Below are positions 52,895 to 61,969 of a stretch of DNA of 64,000 bases, piece after piece. A program made the translations under genes and the position numbers. Each line of letters opens with the position of its first letter. Within the stretch, counting starts at the first letter, position 1. Source of the DNA: G965261775 sp965261775 (lineage in GTDB: Bacteria; Pseudomonadota; Gammaproteobacteria; Eutrophobiales; Eutrophobiaceae); assembly GCA_965261775.1 (NCBI GenBank), contig OZ253477.1, forward strand, positions 868,001-932,000. The letters are read 5' to 3'. The notes beneath the pieces are model-generated. The model was given only the letters and a program-made list of their open reading frames with translations. It did no database searches and had not been told where the DNA came from.

Positions 52895-53275
52895 ATGAAA
52901 AGAGTATTTTATTTATCACTAATCTGTTTGTTTTCTATTTCCTGCGCGAGCACCGGAAATATGGCGCTGAAAGATGAGACAAGTGAATCGCTTGACGCCA
53001 AGCTGTCGCAAGGCATGACAAAGGGCGAGGTTCGATCGCTGCTAGGGGATCCGGTCTCTAAAAATTTTACGGACTCTGGTGCGGAAATTTGGAGGTATGA
53101 ATACACTTACCAAGAGATAACCGCCCAAACATTGATACCGATCGTCAGCCTTTTTTCGAGCGGAACAAAGGGCACATCAAAAGAGTTAATTATCTTGTTT
53201 GACATTGAGGACCGCGTCAAAAAGTACAGCATGAGCGAAAGCGATGTCGGGTCCGAGACTGGAATTTTTCAATGA
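52895..53275 (+). CDS. Small SmpA/BamE-like lipoprotein
   Basis: A 126-residue protein starting at ATG 52895, which has GAGGAGGT seven nucleotides before it. The N-terminus is a lipoprotein signal (YLSLICLFSISC, lipobox before Cys) followed by a domain with the pattern SQGMTKGEVRSLLGDP near residue 41, as in SmpA/OmlA-type outer-membrane lipoproteins. It is flanked on both sides by dispersed repeats and has no partner gene. It is probably an outer-membrane or periplasmic passenger. Confidence 0.8.
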   Translation: MKRVFYLSLICLFSISCASTGNMALKDETSESLDAKLSQGMTKGEVRSLLGDPVSKNFTDSGAEIWRYEYTYQEITAQTLIPIVSLFSSGTKGTSKELIILFDIEDRVKKYSMSESDVGSETGIFQ

Positions 53276-53760
53276 ATAAGAGAGAAAAATTTGGCAGCGG
53301 CCGGAGACGTTGATCAGCAAAACAATCTCGGAGTGGCATATGCCACCGGCAAGTTTCGGTTGCTAGGGGACTGGTTGTACTGATGTCGGCCGTCGCACCT
53401 GCGTAAGCAGGTGCCCACAACCTTGCCCCGCGCAAGGCTTCAGTTGCCAGTGACTGGTTATACTGATGTCGGTGCAGGCCCCCGCTTTCGCGGGGGCGAC
53501 GACGGTGGAAGCGTTTCAGTTGCCAGGGGACTGGTTATACTGATGTCGGCGGCAAACCCGTACCGGTGGCGAATCGATATTGGCATCGGTGAAATCCCCG
53601 CCATTCGCCTGCGCGGAGTTTCTACTTTAATTTATCTTTATTTTTGCCATATCAAGAAAATAAGCATTGTTAAAATAAGGACGTAGCTTTTGGTTTAATC
53701 TATGAAAAATTGAGTACAATGCACAAAGAAACTTTCCTCTTTTGAACCTGGAGAGAAGCA
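53276..53760. other. Intergenic region with repeat cluster
   Basis: No gene. The left part holds repeat copies e, f and g (53353-53549). The right part (53560-53760) is AT-rich upstream of the DUF4338 gene and probably holds its promoter; TACAAT at about 53716-53721 is a possible -10 box, and GGAGAG at about 53750 is the ribosome site. Confidence 0.6.
53353..53549 (+). repeat. 37-bp dispersed repeats, copies e, f and g
   Basis: Copies at 53353-53389, 53437-53472 and 53513-53549. The linkers hold a hairpin each: CACCTGC-GTAA-GCAGGTG between e and f, and GCCCCCGC-TTTC-GCGGGGGC between f and g. The composite resembles a BIME/REP element. Confidence 0.9.
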
Positions 53761-54897
53761 ATGACGCTCAAGGAAGCAATCGCCGAAGCGCTGGCCATGC
53801 AGGGGTATTGCCTGCATGCGGGTGAATTTGTGTTGACCGACGGCGCACGAGACACCGTGCGCAACGCTCATCAGATGGCTCGCGCCGAGAGGATTGCCCG
53901 GTGCCATGATTTTATTCATGACACTGCCCCGCTGGTGCGGCAGCATTTGCGCGACGGCAAGGAATTGAAAGTGGAAGACATTTCCCCCACTCTGATTCAG
54001 GTTGCGCCGGGAACAAAGTGGGAAAAGTTGTTTCGGTGGTGGAATCTGGTCTGGTGGAGCCTGCCCTGGGAAAAGGCGTATGGCCGCCAGATGCGGTATG
54101 TCGTCTGGGATCAACACCACGAGGCGATCATTGGCCTCATCGGATTGCAAAGCCCGATTCTGTCGTGGGGGCCGCGCGATCGGCACATGGGCATCCCGTC
54201 GGATACGCGGGATTACTGGGTCAACCAGTCCCTCAGCGCGCAGCGGCTGGGTGCGCTTCCGCCCTACAACAGCGTCCTTGGTGGAAAACTCGTCGCGATG
54301 ACGATGGCAACCGACACGGTGCGGGAGGACTTTCGCAAAAAATATCACGGAAAGAAAACTCTCTTGCGGGAGCGGGAACTGCCCGCCAACCTGCTGTTCA
54401 TCACGACGACCGGCGCGTTCGGGAAGAGCAGTGTTTACAATCGACTGAAATTTAAGGATTCTCCGGTGGCCGAATTTATCGGCTACTCCAGCGGGGCGGG
54501 GTCGTTCCACATCCCCAACCACCTGTACGAGCAAATGATTGTCTTCATGCGCGAGCAGGGGGCTAATGTCGCACGCTGCTACGGGAACGGCCCCTCCCGC
54601 AAGATGCGGCTGATTGACCAGTGCATGAGCATGCTGGGGTATCGGAACGGCAACCAACACAACATTCGGCGGGCCGTTTATCTGTTTCCACTGGTGAGCA
54701 ACCTGCGGAAAATGATTGCGGGGGAAAACACCTGCCCCTGCTGGACGCATCGAACCGTGCCCGAGGTGACCGGGTTTTGGAAGGATCGTTGGATACTTCC
54801 CCGGCTTTCCCGCTTGGGCGCTAGCGAGGCCTTCGCCGGATTTCGCGGCGACGATTTTGTGACCGAGCAAGTGCAGAGGCTTTCTGCGGCGTCATGA
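53761..54897 (+). CDS. DUF4338 (Druantia DruA-like) protein
   Basis: A 378-residue protein. The core matches DUF4338, the domain of DruA in Druantia defence: RQMRYVVWDQHHEAIIGLIG near residues 113-132, RDRHMGI, ALPPYNSVLGGKLVA near 160, TTTGAFGKSSVYNRL and GAGSFHIPNHLYE near 245. The biochemical role of DruA-type proteins is unsettled. Here there is no DruE-type helicase; instead the gene overlaps a NurA-like gene by four nucleotides. The start is supported by GGAGAG eight nucleotides upstream. Confidence 0.82.
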   Translation: MTLKEAIAEALAMQGYCLHAGEFVLTDGARDTVRNAHQMARAERIARCHDFIHDTAPLVRQHLRDGKELKVEDISPTLIQVAPGTKWEKLFRWWNLVWWSLPWEKAYGRQMRYVVWDQHHEAIIGLIGLQSPILSWGPRDRHMGIPSDTRDYWVNQSLSAQRLGALPPYNSVLGGKLVAMTMATDTVREDFRKKYHGKKTLLRERELPANLLFITTTGAFGKSSVYNRLKFKDSPVAEFIGYSSGAGSFHIPNHLYEQMIVFMREQGANVARCYGNGPSRKMRLIDQCMSMLGYRNGNQHNIRRAVYLFPLVSNLRKMIAGENTCPCWTHRTVPEVTGFWKDRWILPRLSRLGASEAFAGFRGDDFVTEQVQRLSAAS

Positions 54898-56099
54898 CCG
54901 ATGTTCCCTCCAGCGGCCATTATGCCCACCTGCCCGAGGATCTGATCAAGCAGATACTTGATGACGTTCCCGCGACCGTCAACAAGATGAACGGAATGTT
55001 TGAAATTCAGGATGCCCCCATTCAGGAGAGCGTTGACGCGCTGAGAAAAAAGGGGCTGGTCCGGCGGATTGAATCTCAAAATGTCACCGATTCGCTCATA
55101 GCTGTGGATGGCGGCAATATCATTGAGCGCATGAGCGGGACGGACGTCCTGCTGGCCGTGGCCGTTGGCGTGGAGGGACTGACCATTGAAAAATCGGCTG
55201 GTTGGCGGGAGGATCGGAGTCAGTATTTTCAGTGGCAAACGGTCATGGCGCATGATGAGGCGGCCCAGCGCCTGTGCCAGGGCGTAATGTTTCTGATGGA
55301 ATTGAGCGTCCTCGCAGGTGCGAGCCATGAGATTCGAATCATGGACGGTGCACACTTCACCCCGATTCTGAAAGTGAACAGCATGCTGTCGGCCAGGGAG
55401 GAAAGCGCCGGGGCACAGTATGTCAGCGAATTGCGCGCGTTTTTGGAGAAAACTTACCAAAAAATCATCCCGGACATCCCCGACATGGTATCCGAGGCAC
55501 TGAACAACGACAGCGTCATCGCCCTTGCCAAGTACAGTTCGTCCCGCGACATTCTGGATTCGATGGTGAAGAGGGACGACATCACGGTGGACGACAAGAC
55601 CTATTTCACGCTTGGGCTGGAGGAGGACGAATATGTCAGACCGTTCTCAGTCGGACAAAGCCCTGAGGAGCGCCGAAAAATTTGGGATGATCTGCACATA
55701 AAGTGCAACCTGGAAATTCCGGAGCAGGATGAGTTGAACCGCCACCTGGAAGAGGCGGTGAGTCCGATGCGTACCAGGGACGACACGGACGCCTCCAAAA
55801 AGTCGGATCTGTGGTTCACATACTACAAGCCGCATCAGGGCGGCCCGGCCTGTCGGATTGAATGCAAAAAGACGCTGGCCGAGAATCGCTCAAGATTCGA
55901 GCGGATGCTGTGCAGCGTCAAGCGGCAAATTGTCTTCCCCGACATTCGGGAACCGTTCCCGCAGTATTTGGCCGACCTGATGGTCAAGAGCGTGTCCGGC
56001 GGGCTGGAGGCGTTGCAGGACGCCATCCGCCTCTCGCCGGAATTGAACATTAAAGGGGAAAAATTCGACCTGCTGATGCCATACAGGAGCAAATCATGA
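54894..56099 (+). CDS. NurA-domain nuclease-like protein
   Basis: A 401-residue protein with NurA features: SLIAVDGGNIIERM near residues 67-80 (first metal Asp), EIRIMDGAHFTPI near 147 (second metal Asp), VIALAKYSSSRDIL near 205, and a C-terminal ITYYKP-like block (WFTYYKPHQGGPACRIECKK) and AGLEALQDAIRL-like tail. NurA nucleases act with HerA ATPases to resect or cut DNA, and a HerA gene follows with a four-nucleotide overlap. The first 60 residues are an added helical region that could contact the DUF4338 protein. Confidence 0.8.
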   Translation: MTDVPSSGHYAHLPEDLIKQILDDVPATVNKMNGMFEIQDAPIQESVDALRKKGLVRRIESQNVTDSLIAVDGGNIIERMSGTDVLLAVAVGVEGLTIEKSAGWREDRSQYFQWQTVMAHDEAAQRLCQGVMFLMELSVLAGASHEIRIMDGAHFTPILKVNSMLSAREESAGAQYVSELRAFLEKTYQKIIPDIPDMVSEALNNDSVIALAKYSSSRDILDSMVKRDDITVDDKTYFTLGLEEDEYVRPFSVGQSPEERRKIWDDLHIKCNLEIPEQDELNRHLEEAVSPMRTRDDTDASKKSDLWFTYYKPHQGGPACRIECKKTLAENRSRFERMLCSVKRQIVFPDIREPFPQYLADLMVKSVSGGLEALQDAIRLSPELNIKGEKFDLLMPYRSKS

Positions 56100-57895
56100 A
56101 TCAAAGCCAAAAATCTTTCGCGACGCAAATTCAGGAACTGTCCGTGAACGAGGTGGGAATCACCGGTTCCCCCAGCACCACGTTGATGATTAACATTGAC
56201 ATCACCGAACGAAGCAAGACCAGCCGCGCACTGGGACAGATGGTGCATGTCTTCGTGAAAGAGGATGAAAAGGATATTCTCGCCGTTGGACAGATTGTCG
56301 AGCTGAAGACCCGCAACCGATGGCATGAGGACATGGCTTTCAAGGGCGTCATCAAGCGGCACGGCTCGCTACCGAACTTGAGCGGCGTCGCCGACAACCG
56401 GCTGGCGACCATCAGCGTGCAGTCCTGCTTTGATGTGAGCAAAAACCCCCCGATTGCACACATTCTCGGCGTCTCGCCCTCCACCGGAGAATCGGTGAAC
56501 AGGATGGACAATAAAGTCATGTCCGAATTGGTCGCCCATCAGGAAGACATGATAACCCGCATCGGTCGGGTCTACGGAACGGATGTGGACATGCCAATGT
56601 GGTTTAAACACTTCGGTGATGGCGATGACGGCGCGGGTGACACTCACCATATCGGCGTGTTTGGCAAGACCGGCTCCGGTAAAACCACCACGGCATCAAT
56701 GATGCTTCTCGGATATGCCCTAAGCGGACAGATGAACATTCTGGTTCTGGACCCGAAGCGACAGTTTTCGCTGGACACGGAGTTGCTCCCCAGCAGGAAA
56801 AAATTTAAGGAGCAGATCGAAAACATCGGAATGAAATACAGCGCTCTGGATTTGGTGCAGGATGTTTTTCTACCCGCTAACCCTCGGCTGCTCGCTGACT
56901 TGGTATTGACCAACGGATTCATCCGTTTGGCGTTCGGGTTGACCACCGAAGACAAACAGAATGCGTTGAGTGACCGCATTGAGGCGTATTTTTCCGGCAG
57001 GTGCCGCAACCCTAGATTTAAATTGCACGAGCAAAATGCCCGGGAGATGCTCCAATACATGTTGTTGAATTTTAATAAGAAAGAGGGCAAGGAGGAAATC
57101 AGCGAAGACATCAAATACGTATACTCAAGGGGGAATCTGCAAAAAAGGTTGAAGGCAACAATTGATGCGCGCCTGTCCGATCTGCGCGAACCGGGTGACC
57201 TTGATTTTCTGCATAAATGGGAGGATGCCTTTGCTTTGTTTGCTCAGCAAAAAAGCGGAGGCAAAGACAAAATGTCAATGGATGACATGGTTGATAAAAT
57301 CGTGTCATCACAGGGGGGTGAGTTGATTGTGCTCGCTTTGGGGAGGGATTCTCATACCCGAGAAAACGAAAATCTGCAGGCTTTGTTCCTGCAACAGATC
57401 GAACGTAAAATCGCCGAAAAAGGCGAAGCGATGTACGCCGAGAGCGAGAGGGCCAACTGCCTTATCGTCATGGACGAGGCGCATCGCTTTGTCGCCGAAA
57501 AATCCCCGGACGAGCGGGTGCGGGAATTGACACGGGAAATCGTTGACGCCGTTCGCACCACGCGAAAATACGGCATCGGGCACATGTTCATCACGCAGAC
57601 GCTGGAGTCGATGAACGACGAGATTCTCAAGCAGATGCGCGTCTTCGCTTTCGGGCACGGACTGACGACCGGAGCTGAATTGCGGAAAGTGAAGGAGGTT
57701 GTCAACAGCGAGGAGTCGGTGTCCCTCTACAAATCTTTCATTGACCCGACCGGCGTCAGGCAGTTTCCGTTCATGTTTTTCGGCCCGGTGTCGCCGTTTT
57801 CCGCGACCGGCTCGCCGCTGTTTGTGGAAATCTACACGGAATTCGCCGACTTTGAAACAATGAACAAGCACCGACTTGCCAACGAGAGCAGGTAA
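56096..57895 (+). CDS. HerA-like ATPase/translocase
   Basis: A 599-residue protein with the HerA/FtsK-type ATPase (DUF87) fold. A beta-barrel HAS-like N-terminal domain (to about residue 170) is followed by Walker A GVFGKTGSGKTTTASM near 186, NILVLDPKRQF, Walker B CLIVMDEAHRFVAEKSP near 455, and the sensor region GIGHMFITQTLESM. HerA forms hexameric rings around double-stranded DNA and powers NurA. It completes the overlapping operon that starts with DUF4338. No SIR2 or DUF4297 partner is present. Confidence 0.9.
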   Translation: MNQSQKSFATQIQELSVNEVGITGSPSTTLMINIDITERSKTSRALGQMVHVFVKEDEKDILAVGQIVELKTRNRWHEDMAFKGVIKRHGSLPNLSGVADNRLATISVQSCFDVSKNPPIAHILGVSPSTGESVNRMDNKVMSELVAHQEDMITRIGRVYGTDVDMPMWFKHFGDGDDGAGDTHHIGVFGKTGSGKTTTASMMLLGYALSGQMNILVLDPKRQFSLDTELLPSRKKFKEQIENIGMKYSALDLVQDVFLPANPRLLADLVLTNGFIRLAFGLTTEDKQNALSDRIEAYFSGRCRNPRFKLHEQNAREMLQYMLLNFNKKEGKEEISEDIKYVYSRGNLQKRLKATIDARLSDLREPGDLDFLHKWEDAFALFAQQKSGGKDKMSMDDMVDKIVSSQGGELIVLALGRDSHTRENENLQALFLQQIERKIAEKGEAMYAESERANCLIVMDEAHRFVAEKSPDERVRELTREIVDAVRTTRKYGIGHMFITQTLESMNDEILKQMRVFAFGHGLTTGAELRKVKEVVNSEESVSLYKSFIDPTGVRQFPFMFFGPVSPFSATGSPLFVEIYTEFADFETMNKHRLANESR

Positions 57896-58012
57896 GCGCC
57901 CGGCGGCGGATCAAACTAACCCGCCAGACCCCATCGTGGCAATGTGGCCGCCTCAGGCAATTTCGGGAACAAGTCATCGGGCGAAGTTCAAGATTGTCCG
58001 CCAGCCGGGGTA

Positions 58013-58049
58013 GCGCCATGCCGACACTTTAAGGGTGGCTTCGGTCCGC
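58013..58049 (+). repeat. Second dispersed repeat (before mod)
   Basis: Matches 38171-38207 with a few mismatches. It lies between the HerA gene and the mod gene, at the junction of two defence operons. Confidence 0.75.
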
Positions 58050-58097
58050 GCCGCTGGAATTCCGGGAGAAAAAAAGCGGGTGATCGTGCCGGTGGGG

Positions 58098-58109
58098 TAT
58101 AATCCGAAT
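58098..58109 (+). promoter_or_regulatory. -10 box directly before the ATG of mod
   Basis: TATAAT at 58098-58103 lies six nucleotides before ATG 58110. A GGTGGGG is present but 12 nt from the ATG and not a good ribosome site. A leaderless transcript is likely. Confidence 0.45.
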
Positions 58110-61100
58110 ATGGACTCCCTGAACGAACTGCAAGAACTCCTCCGGCGGCTCTTCCGTCTGGACCAGCCCCGCGACCTGGACTTCGGCATCCACCGCGTCA
58201 TCAACCGCAAGCGCGACCACCTCGACCAATACATTAAAATCGAACTCCCCGAACAAGTTAGCGGAATCCTGGAAAAATCCCGAAATCAAGTCGCTGAATT
58301 CAAGCGCACCGAATTTGAAAACGCCCGCGAATGGGCACTCCGCGACCTCGGCCCCGACGGCATAGACGCCGATGGCAACCTCGCCGAATCCGCCTACGCC
58401 AAAATCCCCGCTGGCGCAAATTTCCTCCGCGTCCAGAAGGACGCCATCCACCTTAAATCCGCCGAGGAAATGCAGGAGGAAATCCACAGCCACCTCGCCA
58501 GCTTCTTCGCCCGCTATGAATGCGGCGGCGGCGACATCGTCCCGCAACGGCGGCATTCCGCCCGCAACCGATATGCCCTCCCCCACAACGGCGAGGAAGT
58601 CCTGCTGCACTGGGCGAACCGCGACCAATACTACATTAAATCCGCCGCATACCACCCCGCCATCGCCTTTAAAGCCGACGGCAAGCGATTCAAATTCGAA
58701 ATCGCCGAAGCCCGCGACATCCCCCGCGACAACAACAAGGACACCGGACGATTCCTCATCCCCGAAATCAAGAAAGCCGCGCCGGACCAAAACGGCGACA
58801 TCGTCATCCCCTTTGCCTTTCGCGCTCTGGACAAAAAAGAGCAGAAGCGCCTGACCGAAGCCGCCAACGGCGAAAACGGCAACGGCGGCAAAGTCCAGCG
58901 CGGAATCCTCGCTGAAGCCATGGGCGATTTGAAAAAAGCCGCCGCCAAAAAAGCCGCCTTGCGCCCTCTGCTGACTGCAAACGCCGGTGGCGATGAATCC
59001 GCCTTTATGCGCCACGCCCGCCGATTCGTCCGCCGAAACACTGCGGACTTTTTCATTCACCGTAATTTGCGAAAATTCCTCGCCGAGGAACTGGACCACT
59101 ACCTGAAAAGCGAAGTCCTGAACGCCGATGAATTAATCGGGCTGAACGGACTCGCCGTCTCCGCCCGAATGACCGTCTTTTGCGCCGTCCACGAAATCGC
59201 CATGGACATTGTCCACCAGCTTGCCGAATGGGAGGACCTGCAAAAAGCCCTGTGGGAAAAGAAAAAATTCATCCTGCAAACCGACTACTGCATCGCAGTC
59301 GGACACATTCCGAACGCGGAAAAATCCGGCATTCTGGACGACATCGCCAAGTGCGACAAGCAGTGGGCGGAATGGAAAGAATTAGGAATGCACGACGAAT
59401 TGTTTTCTGGCAAGGGAAAGCATGAAAAGCGCATCGCCCATTTGCGCTCGCCCGAAAGCGCCTCGCTACCGATTGACACCGCACACTTCCCGCTTGAATT
59501 CAAGGACCGCCTGCTGGATTCTTTCACGGGTGAAGACAACATCCCCGGCATTGATGATGCCACCGACGGCGTGTTGATCCACGGCGAAAACTGGCAGGCA
59601 CTCAACCTGATGCAGGAAATGTATCACGGACGAGTCAAGTGCGTTTACATTGACCCGCCTTACAACACGGATGCATCCGCCATTCTTTACAAGAATGACT
59701 ACAAGCATTCGTCGTGGCTGTCCATGATGGACGGGCGCTTGCAGTTGACTCCGGCGCTCATGACCGCCGATGGAATCCTGTGCGCCGCAATTGACGACGA
59801 GGAACAGCCGTTCCTGCGAATTTTGTTGTCGTCCATTTTTTCAAAAGAATTGGGAGTTGTTCCCGTTCGCTCCAATCCGGTCGGGCGAAAGACATCTGGG
59901 CGGTTTGCACCGTCGCATGAATACGCCCTCTTTTGGGGTGTTTCGGAAACCGCTATTCCGGGGAGTTTGCCGAAAAATGAAAAGGCGCTTTCCCGCTATC
60001 CTTTTCAGGACAAGGATGGAAAATTCGCATGGCTGAATCTCATTCGCACTGGAACCGGCGACAAAAAAGAGGACAGCCCCACAATGTATTACCCGATTTA
60101 TGTTGGGACAGACGACGGCATCCGCATTCCTAAAATGCATTGGGAGGCGGACAAAAATGAATGGCATATTCTTGAGAAGCCCCGAAAAGGCGAAGTCGCC
60201 GTTTGGCCCGTGGAGAAAAATGACGAGGGCAGCATTGATAAAAGGTGGCAACGGGGGTGCGAACGGGTCGCCAGTGAGTTGGATGAATACCGCGTACGCC
60301 GAGATGCCAATGGAGCCATTAACATTGATTTCAAAACGCGCATGGACGAACACTCCATGCCCAACACTTGGTGGGGAGATTCCAAATACGCGGCTGCTGT
60401 GCAGGGAACCACTTTGGTGAAAAAAATTCTCGGCGACAATAAGTTTGACTTTCCCAAGTCATTGCATTTGGTGCAAGATTGCCTTCGGGCGTCGGGGTTG
60501 GGAGAAACGGATTTCGCGCTGGATTACTTCGCCGGTTCCGGCACAACCGCGCATGCAGTTGTAAATCTGAATCGGGAGGACGGCGGACGGCGCAAATTCA
60601 TTTTGGCGGAGGCGGGTGAACATTTTAATACGGCGATTTTGCCGCGAGTCAAGAAAGTCATCTACTCGCCGGAATGGAAAGGCGGCAAGCCCTCGCGCAA
60701 GGCGACGGCGCAAGAATTTGAGCGCGGCCCGCGGCTGGTGAAATACCAGCGGATTGAATCTTACGAAGACACGCTGGCGAACATTGAGTTTGCGGACCCG
60801 AACGAAAAAGTGCAGGGAGAACTGGAGTTGGCGGATCGTCTGGCGAAAATCGCGCCGCGCTACGAGTTGGAGTGGGAAAGTCGCGGCTGCGCGACGCGGC
60901 TTTCAGAGTCGGGTTTGGATTCGCCGTTTTCCTACGGGCTGGAGTTGACGGGTGACGGCGGTGGAAACGGGGAAAATACTCGGACGGAGTCGGCGGATTT
61001 GCCGGAGACCTTTGCATATTTGGCGGGTCTGCGGGTTCGGACTCGGCGGATTGAAATGGACGGAAAGCGCCGTTATCTGGTTCAGCGCGGGCTGTGCGGA

Positions 61101-61304
61101 GGGCGCGAAACGGCGGTGATATGGCGGGACACGGCGGATTGGGATCAGGCGGATTACGACCGGGATGCGGAGTTCATTAAGAAGTCGGAGATGGCGAAGG
61201 GGGCAGACTGGATTTTGGTGAACGGGGATTCGTCTCTGCGGCGGGCGGAGTCGTTGAATCCGATGTTCGGTGATGCGATGTTTCCAGCGGAGGAGAGGGA
61301 ATGA
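58110..61304 (+). CDS. Type III-like DNA methyltransferase (Mod) with long N-terminal region
   Basis: About 1064 residues. The catalytic motif is YIDPPYNT at 513-520 and the SAM motif DYFAGSGTTAHAV begins near 805, the order of beta-class enzymes as in type III Mod. The first ~490 residues are an extra region rich in Arg, Asp and Glu with FGIHRVINRKRD near the start; usual Mod proteins are about 600-700 residues. ATG 58110 is chosen over the upstream open frame because of the -10 box and because homology starts there. It overlaps the DUF4145 gene by four nucleotides. Confidence 0.88.
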   Translation: MDSLNELQELLRRLFRLDQPRDLDFGIHRVINRKRDHLDQYIKIELPEQVSGILEKSRNQVAEFKRTEFENAREWALRDLGPDGIDADGNLAESAYAKIPAGANFLRVQKDAIHLKSAEEMQEEIHSHLASFFARYECGGGDIVPQRRHSARNRYALPHNGEEVLLHWANRDQYYIKSAAYHPAIAFKADGKRFKFEIAEARDIPRDNNKDTGRFLIPEIKKAAPDQNGDIVIPFAFRALDKKEQKRLTEAANGENGNGGKVQRGILAEAMGDLKKAAAKKAALRPLLTANAGGDESAFMRHARRFVRRNTADFFIHRNLRKFLAEELDHYLKSEVLNADELIGLNGLAVSARMTVFCAVHEIAMDIVHQLAEWEDLQKALWEKKKFILQTDYCIAVGHIPNAEKSGILDDIAKCDKQWAEWKELGMHDELFSGKGKHEKRIAHLRSPESASLPIDTAHFPLEFKDRLLDSFTGEDNIPGIDDATDGVLIHGENWQALNLMQEMYHGRVKCVYIDPPYNTDASAILYKNDYKHSSWLSMMDGRLQLTPALMTADGILCAAIDDEEQPFLRILLSSIFSKELGVVPVRSNPVGRKTSGRFAPSHEYALFWGVSETAIPGSLPKNEKALSRYPFQDKDGKFAWLNLIRTGTGDKKEDSPTMYYPIYVGTDDGIRIPKMHWEADKNEWHILEKPRKGEVAVWPVEKNDEGSIDKRWQRGCERVASELDEYRVRRDANGAINIDFKTRMDEHSMPNTWWGDSKYAAAVQGTTLVKKILGDNKFDFPKSLHLVQDCLRASGLGETDFALDYFAGSGTTAHAVVNLNREDGGRRKFILAEAGEHFNTAILPRVKKVIYSPEWKGGKPSRKATAQEFERGPRLVKYQRIESYEDTLANIEFADPNEKVQGELELADRLAKIAPRYELEWESRGCATRLSESGLDSPFSYGLELTGDGGGNGENTRTESADLPETFAYLAGLRVRTRRIEMDGKRRYLVQRGLCGGRETAVIWRDTADWDQADYDRDAEFIKKSEMAKGADWILVNGDSSLRRAESLNPMFGDAMFPAEERE

Positions 61305-61954
61305 GCGCACATAAATTCATCGTGCCAAAATGGGGTAGCAGTGCCTTTAATTGCCCGCATTGCGGCGTTCTCACCACCCAGTATTGGTCGATGAGCACGG
61401 ATTTCCGGCGACTCGACAAGCTGGACAAGCCGGTCGACACTCGTTTCAGACTCTACTTGTCTTGGTGCATGCATTGCGATAAGCAGTGCCTGTGGTTGGG
61501 TGGGAAATTAATTGTCCCCAATTCCGGGGATGCGCCACCGCCCAATGGGGACTTGTCCGAGGATATCAAAGCGGACTACATGGAGGCGGCGTCTGTCCTC
61601 CAACAATCGCCGCGAGCGGCGGCGGCCCTGTTGCGGCTGGCGCTGCAGAAACTGTGCAAGCAGTTGGGGGGCAAGGGTGAAAATATTCGGCAGGACATTG
61701 ACCTGCTGGTGGAAAAAGGGTTGGATTCCAGCGTGACAGAGGCGATGGATGTGGTTCGCATTGTCGGCAACAACGCCGTGCATCCGGGAGAATTGGACGT
61801 TCGGGACAATCCCGAAATTGCCGCTGGCTTGTTTGACTTGATTAATTTCATTGCGGAGACAATGCTGACAGGGCCGAAGAAACGGAAGGCATTCCAAGCG
61901 AAAGTGTTGGCGTTGGATTCCAGGAATCGGAATAATCGCGGCAAGGGCGAATAG
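61301..61954 (+). CDS. DUF4145 protein with zinc ribbon
   Basis: A 217-residue protein. Two CxxC pairs, FNCPHCG near residue 17 and SWCMHCDK near 55, form a probable zinc ribbon. The C-terminal region has the DUF4145 helical bundle (SPRAAAALLRLALQKLCKQL; NNAVHPGE). DUF4145 genes are often found beside restriction systems and may bind DNA or regulate activity. It overlaps mod and is followed 15 nt later by res, which places it inside the operon and suggests a role in the complex. Confidence 0.87.
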   Translation: MSAHKFIVPKWGSSAFNCPHCGVLTTQYWSMSTDFRRLDKLDKPVDTRFRLYLSWCMHCDKQCLWLGGKLIVPNSGDAPPPNGDLSEDIKADYMEAASVLQQSPRAAAALLRLALQKLCKQLGGKGENIRQDIDLLVEKGLDSSVTEAMDVVRIVGNNAVHPGELDVRDNPEIAAGLFDLINFIAETMLTGPKKRKAFQAKVLALDSRNRNNRGKGE

Positions 61955-61969
61955 GATATAGTCCGCGCC

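Noticed and set aside
52759..53549. CRISPR-like look: 37-bp repeats with 37-47-bp gaps
   Set aside because: The gaps are not unique spacers: two are nearly identical and each contains a strong hairpin. Copies also occur singly elsewhere and no cas genes are present. It is better explained as a REP/BIME-like composite.
53695..54870. Minus-strand frame of 391 codons opposite the DUF4338 gene
   Set aside because: It is a shadow in GC-rich DNA; the plus strand has DUF4338 blocks and a good ribosome site.
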